Assembly: GCF_013410565.1 (NCBI RefSeq)
Contig: NZ_JACCFO010000001.1
Span: 4,650,001-4,714,000, forward strand
Direction: 5' to 3'
DNA length: 64,000 bases
Origin: Streptomonospora nanhaiensis
GTDB lineage: Bacteria > Actinomycetota > Actinomycetes > Streptosporangiales > Streptosporangiaceae
Shown: piece after piece, positions 61,752 through 64,000 of the stretch
Numbering within the stretch: the stretch's first letter is position 1
How the letters are laid out: every line of letters begins with the position of its first letter
Notes under the pieces: model-generated
The model's input: the letters and a program-made list of their open reading frames with translations, nothing else
What the model was told of the DNA's origin: nothing
Databases searched by the model: none
Made by a program: the position numbers and the translations under genes

Positions 61752-62249
61752 TCAGCGGCGCCGGGGCGGTGCGGCCTGCGCCACCGCGCCGTCGCCGGCG
61801 AGTTCGCCGGGCAGGACGGTCAGCGGGTTGGTGCAGCTCGCCACGACCTCGCGCGCCATGTCGGCGACCTTGCGCCCGCGCGAGCGCGAGGCCGACCGCA
61901 GCAGCTCGAACGCCTTGCGCGGGGTGAGCCGGCGGCGCTCGGCCAGCACGCCGATGGCCTGCTCGACCACCACGCGGGTGTGCAGCGCGTGCTGGAGCTG
62001 GGCCACGGTCAGGCGCAGCCGCTCCTCCTCGGAGGAGTCGGCCTCGGCGCGCGGGGGAGCGGGCGGGGTGGACGCGCGCGGCCGCTCCTCGGCGGCCAGC
62101 AGGTCGGCCAGCACCATGGCGTTGAGCAGGTCCGGAAGCTCCTCGCCGCTGCGCACGCGCCAGCCTGTGGAGGTGCGCTCGATAACGCCGAACGCGGTCT
62201 CGGTGTCGTTCGCCGTGCTCTTCGACGTCACGTCATTCCCCACTTCCAT
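61752..62249 (-). CDS. ANTAR-domain RNA-binding regulator, 165 aa
   Basis: Cytoplasmic transcription antiterminator candidate. The N-terminal ~55 residues and an acidic Pro linker have no recognisable sensor (no GAF). The ANTAR domain (LQHALHTRVVVEQAIGVLAE, then RRLTPRKAFELLRSASRSRG) occupies residues ~85-145; its Ala/Gly-rich first helix and RRLTxxxAFxxLR end are typical. ATG 62249 with GGGGGAG. It lies 84 bases downstream of mrx1 on the same strand, with hairpins between, so it may share the mrx1 transcript. Confidence 0.86.
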   Translation of the reverse strand: MEVGNDVTSKSTANDTETAFGVIERTSTGWRVRSGEELPDLLNAMVLADLLAAEERPRASTPPAPPRAEADSSEEERLRLTVAQLQHALHTRVVVEQAIGVLAERRRLTPRKAFELLRSASRSRGRKVADMAREVVASCTNPLTVLPGELAGDGAVAQAAPPRRR

Positions 62250-62294
62250 ACTCCCCCGCTCAGGGCGCCGCGCCGCCCGGCGGGCGGCGGCGGT

Positions 62295-62331
62295 GTCACT
62301 CGGTGTGACTCTGGGTGGCGCCGTGCCACCC
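62295..62331 (-). terminator. Two hairpins between mrx1 and the ANTAR gene
   Basis: 62313-62319 pairs perfectly with 62325-62331 (7 pairs, 5-base loop), 2 bases after the mrx1 stop. A second, shorter stem pairs 62295-62299 with 62305-62309. The first is a likely terminator. As a pair of small hairpins before an ANTAR gene they could also be an RNA target, but the loops have 5 bases rather than the known 6. Confidence 0.45.
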
Positions 62332-62333
62332 GG

Positions 62334-62597
62334 TCACGAGGACGACGCCACCAACTTCTCCTTGACCTGAGCCAGCGACGGGTTGGTCATGGCCGTACCG
62401 TCGGCGAACAGGACGGTCGGTACGGTCTGGTTGCCGCCGTTCACCCGCATGACGTAGTCGGCCGCAGCGGGGTCCTGTTCGATGTCGACCTCGTTGACGG
62501 CGATGCCCTCACGCGCGAGCTGACTCTTCAACCGCTTGCAGAAGCCGCACCAGGGAGTGGTGTACATGGTGATCTGCCCGTTGGCCTGGGTGGTCAT
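62334..62597 (-). CDS. mrx1: Mycoredoxin (glutaredoxin-like), 87 aa
   Basis: Small thioredoxin-fold protein that reduces mycothiol mixed disulfides. ATG 62597 is fixed by AAGGAG about 10 bases upstream. Active site is TTPWCGFCKRLKSQL (CGFC). The cis-Pro loop is GGNQTVPTVLFADG, and the end is SLAQVKEKL. Mycothiol use implies an actinobacterium. The neighbour of uvrD2 (plus, divergent) in mycobacteria is likewise Rv3198A. Confidence 0.92.
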   Translation of the reverse strand: MTTQANGQITMYTTPWCGFCKRLKSQLAREGIAVNEVDIEQDPAAADYVMRVNGGNQTVPTVLFADGTAMTNPSLAQVKEKLVASSS

Positions 62598-63041
62598 GGC
62601 AGCTCTCTCCTTCGACCGCAGGGGGACCGGGTGCCGGGCACCCCGCATCCTCGACGTGGGAACTGACAACACTGCCCTAGTCCAACACGGCCAAGGGGAG
62701 GGTGCTTCCCCTGGTACCGCTTCATGTCAGCCTGTGGGACGTGCCGAACGCAATCCCGGTTCCGGGAAAAAACCGGACGAGCACGGCGGGTGTGCCGGAA
62801 TTTACCCGGAAAGGCCCAGTTTAGGCCGGTCGGAACCTCCGAGACACGTTGTCCACAGTCGGCCCTGTCCACTTCGGTCCGGCACGGCCGCCGCCCGATA
62901 CTTGAGAGACTTGAGCGGTCGGCTGAGATCGGCGCAGCCTGACGATACCGGCGAGCCCGGTGGTGCACGGAGCCGGCAGGACACCCACGAACACCCAGCC
63001 GCCCCCGCGCGCGGGGCCCACGGCGGAAGGGAGCGACCAGC
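62598..63041. other. 444-base divergent region between mrx1 and uvrD2
   Basis: Carries a 6-pair hairpin at 62694-62712 and a weak GGAAT...GTT pair (62797-62801, 62819-62821; spacing 17) on the plus strand. No SOS box was found. The patch 62880-62940 is less GC-rich and probably holds the uvrD2 promoter. No gene is seen. Confidence 0.4.
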
Positions 63042-64000
63042 ATGGACCCGGACCGCATCCTCGACGGGCTCGACCCCGAGCAGTTGGAGGCCGCCCGCGC
63101 CCTGCGCGGCCCCGTGTGCATCCTGGCCGGCGCCGGCACCGGCAAGACCCGCGCCATCACCCACCGCATCGCCCACGCCGTGCACAGCGGCGTCGTCGCC
63201 GAGCAGCAGGTGCTGGCCGTCACCTTCACCGTCCGCGCCGCCGGCGAGATGCGCGGCCGCCTGCGCGCGCTGGGCGCCCCCCGGGTCCAGGCCCGCACCT
63301 TCCACTCCGCCGCCGTGCGCCAGCTCTCCTACTTCTGGCCCCAGGCCATCGGCGGGCCCATGCCCACCCTCATCGAGAGCAAGATCCAGGAGGTCGCCCG
63401 CGCCGCGCACTCCTGCGGCCTGCAGCTCGACCGCGCCGGCCTGCGCGACCTCGCCGGCGAGATCGAGTGGTCCAAGGCCACCCAGGTCCGCCCCGCCGAC
63501 TACGAGGCCGCCATCGGCAAGGCCGGCCGCACCGCGCCCATGCCCGCGCACGACGTCGCGCGCGTCTACGAGGCCTACGAGGAGCAGTGCCGCGACCGCA
63601 ACCTGCTCGACTTCGAGTCCCTGCTCGAACTCACCGCCGGCATCATCATCGAGCACCCCCAGATCGCCGACCGCGTCCGCGACCAGTACCGCTACTTCGT
63701 CGTCGACGAGTTCCAGGACGTCAACCCGCTGCAGAAGCTGCTGCTCGACGCCTGGCTGGGCGACCGCGACGACCTCTGCGTCGTCGGCGACCCCAACCAG
63801 ACCATCTACTCCTTCGCCGGCGCCACCCCCAGCTACCTCACCGGGTTCTCCGCCGCCTACCCCCACGCCACCGTGGTGCGCCTGGTCCGCGACTACCGGT
63901 CCACCCCCCAGGTCGTGCGCGTGGCCAACGGCGCGCTCCGGCACGTTCGCGGCCCCGCGGCCGAGCACCGCCTCGAACTCGTCGCCCAGCGCCCCGACGG
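63042..64000 (+). CDS. uvrD2: UvrD2 helicase, N-terminal part (runs off the window)
   Basis: ATG 63042 with GGAAGGGAG at 63025-63033. The visible 319 residues are the first half of a superfamily 1A helicase: LAGAGTGKTRAITHR (Walker A), AVTFTVRAAGEMRGR, FHSAAVRQL, FVVDEFQDVNPLQK (Walker B), GDPNQTIYSFAGA and RDYRSTPQVV (motif IV region). The 'TFTVRAA' and 'YSFAGA' variants are typical of UvrD2 rather than UvrD1. The HRDC-type C-terminal region is outside. Acts in DNA repair; neighbour of mrx1 and nudC as in mycobacteria. Confidence 0.92.
   Translation, partial: MDPDRILDGLDPEQLEAARALRGPVCILAGAGTGKTRAITHRIAHAVHSGVVAEQQVLAVTFTVRAAGEMRGRLRALGAPRVQARTFHSAAVRQLSYFWPQAIGGPMPTLIESKIQEVARAAHSCGLQLDRAGLRDLAGEIEWSKATQVRPADYEAAIGKAGRTAPMPAHDVARVYEAYEEQCRDRNLLDFESLLELTAGIIIEHPQIADRVRDQYRYFVVDEFQDVNPLQKLLLDAWLGDRDDLCVVGDPNQTIYSFAGATPSYLTGFSAAYPHATVVRLVRDYRSTPQVVRVANGALRHVRGPAAEHRLELVAQRPD

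Noticed and set aside
62797-62821. GGAAT-17-GTT as a SigR promoter of uvrD2
   Set aside because: The spacing is short, it lies over 200 bases from the gene, and no independent support exists.

Overview
The window is very GC-rich chromosomal DNA with strongly GC-biased third codon positions, frequent GTG starts, purine-rich ribosome binding sites and actinobacterial families (DUF3117, MoeZ, AdnA/AdnB, NudC, mycoredoxin, zinc-binding anti-sigma factor). It reads as a high-GC actinomycete. A Nocardiopsis/Streptomonospora-like member of the Streptosporangiales is my best guess, but genus cannot be fixed from the sequence alone. I see no tRNA, rRNA, insertion sequence, prophage or CRISPR array.

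Layout. 0-4.9 kb: an edge-truncated M50 intramembrane protease, an unknown 442-residue protein, a free-standing SH3-like protein, then ferredoxin fdxA and dapC, and a membrane-anchored lysozyme-like protein. 5-13.9 kb: dapD and dapE (with dapC, the succinylase branch of lysine/diaminopimelate synthesis), a LOG-family protein, a short dihydropteroate-synthase-like gene, a DivIVA-like protein, DNA glycosylase tag, a Ser/Thr kinase, an enoyl-CoA hydratase and a DUF3117 protein. 14-22.6 kb: pepA, an O-methyltransferase, the envelope-stress set sigE-rseA-rseB-like-htrA, a cytosine-deaminase-like gene and mrp. From memory, 5-22.6 kb follows the order of Mycobacterium tuberculosis Rv1201c-Rv1229c. 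23-31 kb: a CPBP protease, DUF6758, PHP phosphoesterase, a metallo-beta-lactamase-fold protein that has lost its metal ligands, a three-gene accessory cluster of unrecognised proteins (one interrupted by an amber codon), and an alpha/beta hydrolase. 31-64 kb: a second core block resembling Rv3211-Rv3198c: DEAD-box helicase, ferritin-like protein, TetR, moeZ, alkyltransferase-like protein, adnA-adnB, nudC, mrx1 and uvrD2. Inserted in it are a TetR/FAD-monooxygenase pair with a clear operator, two tandem Tat-type peptidoglycan amidases, a HIT-family gene broken by an amber codon, a GbsR/methyltransferase pair, and a two-component system whose kinase has a duplicated sensor half.

How the genes work together. 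Three themes stand out: cell-wall precursor supply and remodelling (dapC/D/E, amidases, lysozyme-like protein), envelope and redox stress (sigE operon, htrA, moeZ with a possible SigR-type promoter, mycoredoxin, two-component system), and DNA end processing and repair (tag, alkyltransferase-like protein, AdnAB, UvrD2).

The most interesting items are: the unrecognised three-gene cluster at 27.6-30.0 kb, built from a repeated module; two otherwise intact genes each broken by a single in-frame TAG (28045 and 52957); the MBL pseudoenzyme with an acidic tail; the histidine kinase with a duplicated PspC/membrane module; and an RseB-like protein in an actinobacterial sigma-factor operon.
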